DNA of 6,057 nt from Bacteroidota bacterium (lineage in GTDB: Bacteria; Bacteroidota; Ignavibacteria; Tepidaquicellales; Tepidaquicellaceae). Both the position numbers and the translations under genes were made by a program. The stretch spans positions 1-6,057 of the forward strand of contig JAEYVS010000041.1 of assembly GCA_023429265.1 (NCBI GenBank), in the 5' to 3' direction. The notes beneath the pieces were generated by a model. The model ran no database searches, was not told the DNA's origin, and saw nothing but the letters and a program-made list of their open reading frames with translations. Positions 5,995-6,057 of this stretch are shown here, piece by piece (position 1 is the first letter of the stretch; every line of letters begins with the position of its first letter).

Positions 5995-6023
5995 AAAGCC
6001 CTGCTCAAAAAGCAGGGCTTTTT
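5995..6023 (+). terminator. Rho-independent terminator at the right end
   Basis: A perfect 11-bp stem pairs 5995-6005 (AAAGCCCTGCT) with 6011-6021 (AGCAGGGCTTT) around a CAAAA loop and ends in a T tract (6019-6023). It lies 25 bases after the TAA of the last sorting-domain remnant, the position expected for the terminator of a once-intact gene. The 34 bases to the window edge hold no gene. Confidence 0.88.
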
Positions 6024-6057
6024 ATTTATACAATTTTCGCTATCTTGACATTAATAA

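Noticed and set aside
6045..6050. TTGACA resembling a sigma-70 -35 box near the right edge
   Set aside because: Only seven bases follow before the window ends, so no -10 box can be assessed, and this lineage usually uses a different promoter consensus.

Overview
This window reads like a piece of chromosome from an FCB-group bacterium, most likely Ignavibacteriota or a close relative rather than a classical Bacteroidota. Three things point there: a type IX secretion (T9SS) type A sorting domain with the YPNPFNP signature in the gene at 4222-5586, signal peptides ending in SQ, and no Shine-Dalgarno sequence before the two genes that follow intergenic gaps. All supported genes are on the + strand. 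No RNA gene, CRISPR array or complete mobile element is visible.

Layout. (1) 1-483 is the 3' end of a gene cut by the window edge, encoding tandem beta-sandwich-like repeats, closed by a strong terminator at 517-545. (2) 638-4155 looks like one operon of four genes overlapping by 1, 4 and 4 bases. These are a Tat-exported small subunit and a GMC-family FAD large subunit of a sugar/alcohol dehydrogenase, a small secreted protein of unknown function, and a CPBP-family membrane protease whose frame is broken by one base. (3) 4222-5586 is a monocistronic gene for a secreted choice-of-anchor-B (LVIVD-repeat) protein carrying a T9SS sorting domain. (4) 5587-6057 contains no intact gene. It holds a terminator, a decayed orphan T9SS sorting domain, a second shorter copy of a sorting-domain tail, and a final terminator.

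How the genes work together. The two dehydrogenase subunits fit the known pattern of bacterial FAD-dependent glucose/fructose/sorbitol dehydrogenases. The flavoprotein has no signal peptide and is expected to leave the cytoplasm folded, carried by the twin-arginine signal of the small subunit. The usual third subunit, a multihaem cytochrome c, is not in the operon. The large subunit keeps the cysteine cluster that binds a 3Fe-4S centre in characterised relatives, and the small subunit has a possible lipobox, so electron transfer and membrane anchoring may be arranged differently here.

The most interesting detail is the CPBP gene. Its ORF stops after the second active-site motif, but the missing third motif lies in the -1 frame, and a perfect U UUU UUA slippery heptamer sits where the frame must change. 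Programmed frameshifting, a real mutation and a homopolymer base-calling error are all possible. The last gains weight because the two other frame breaks in this window, both in the sorting-domain remnant, are also one-base losses in homopolymers. I do not see a clearly new multi-gene system here.
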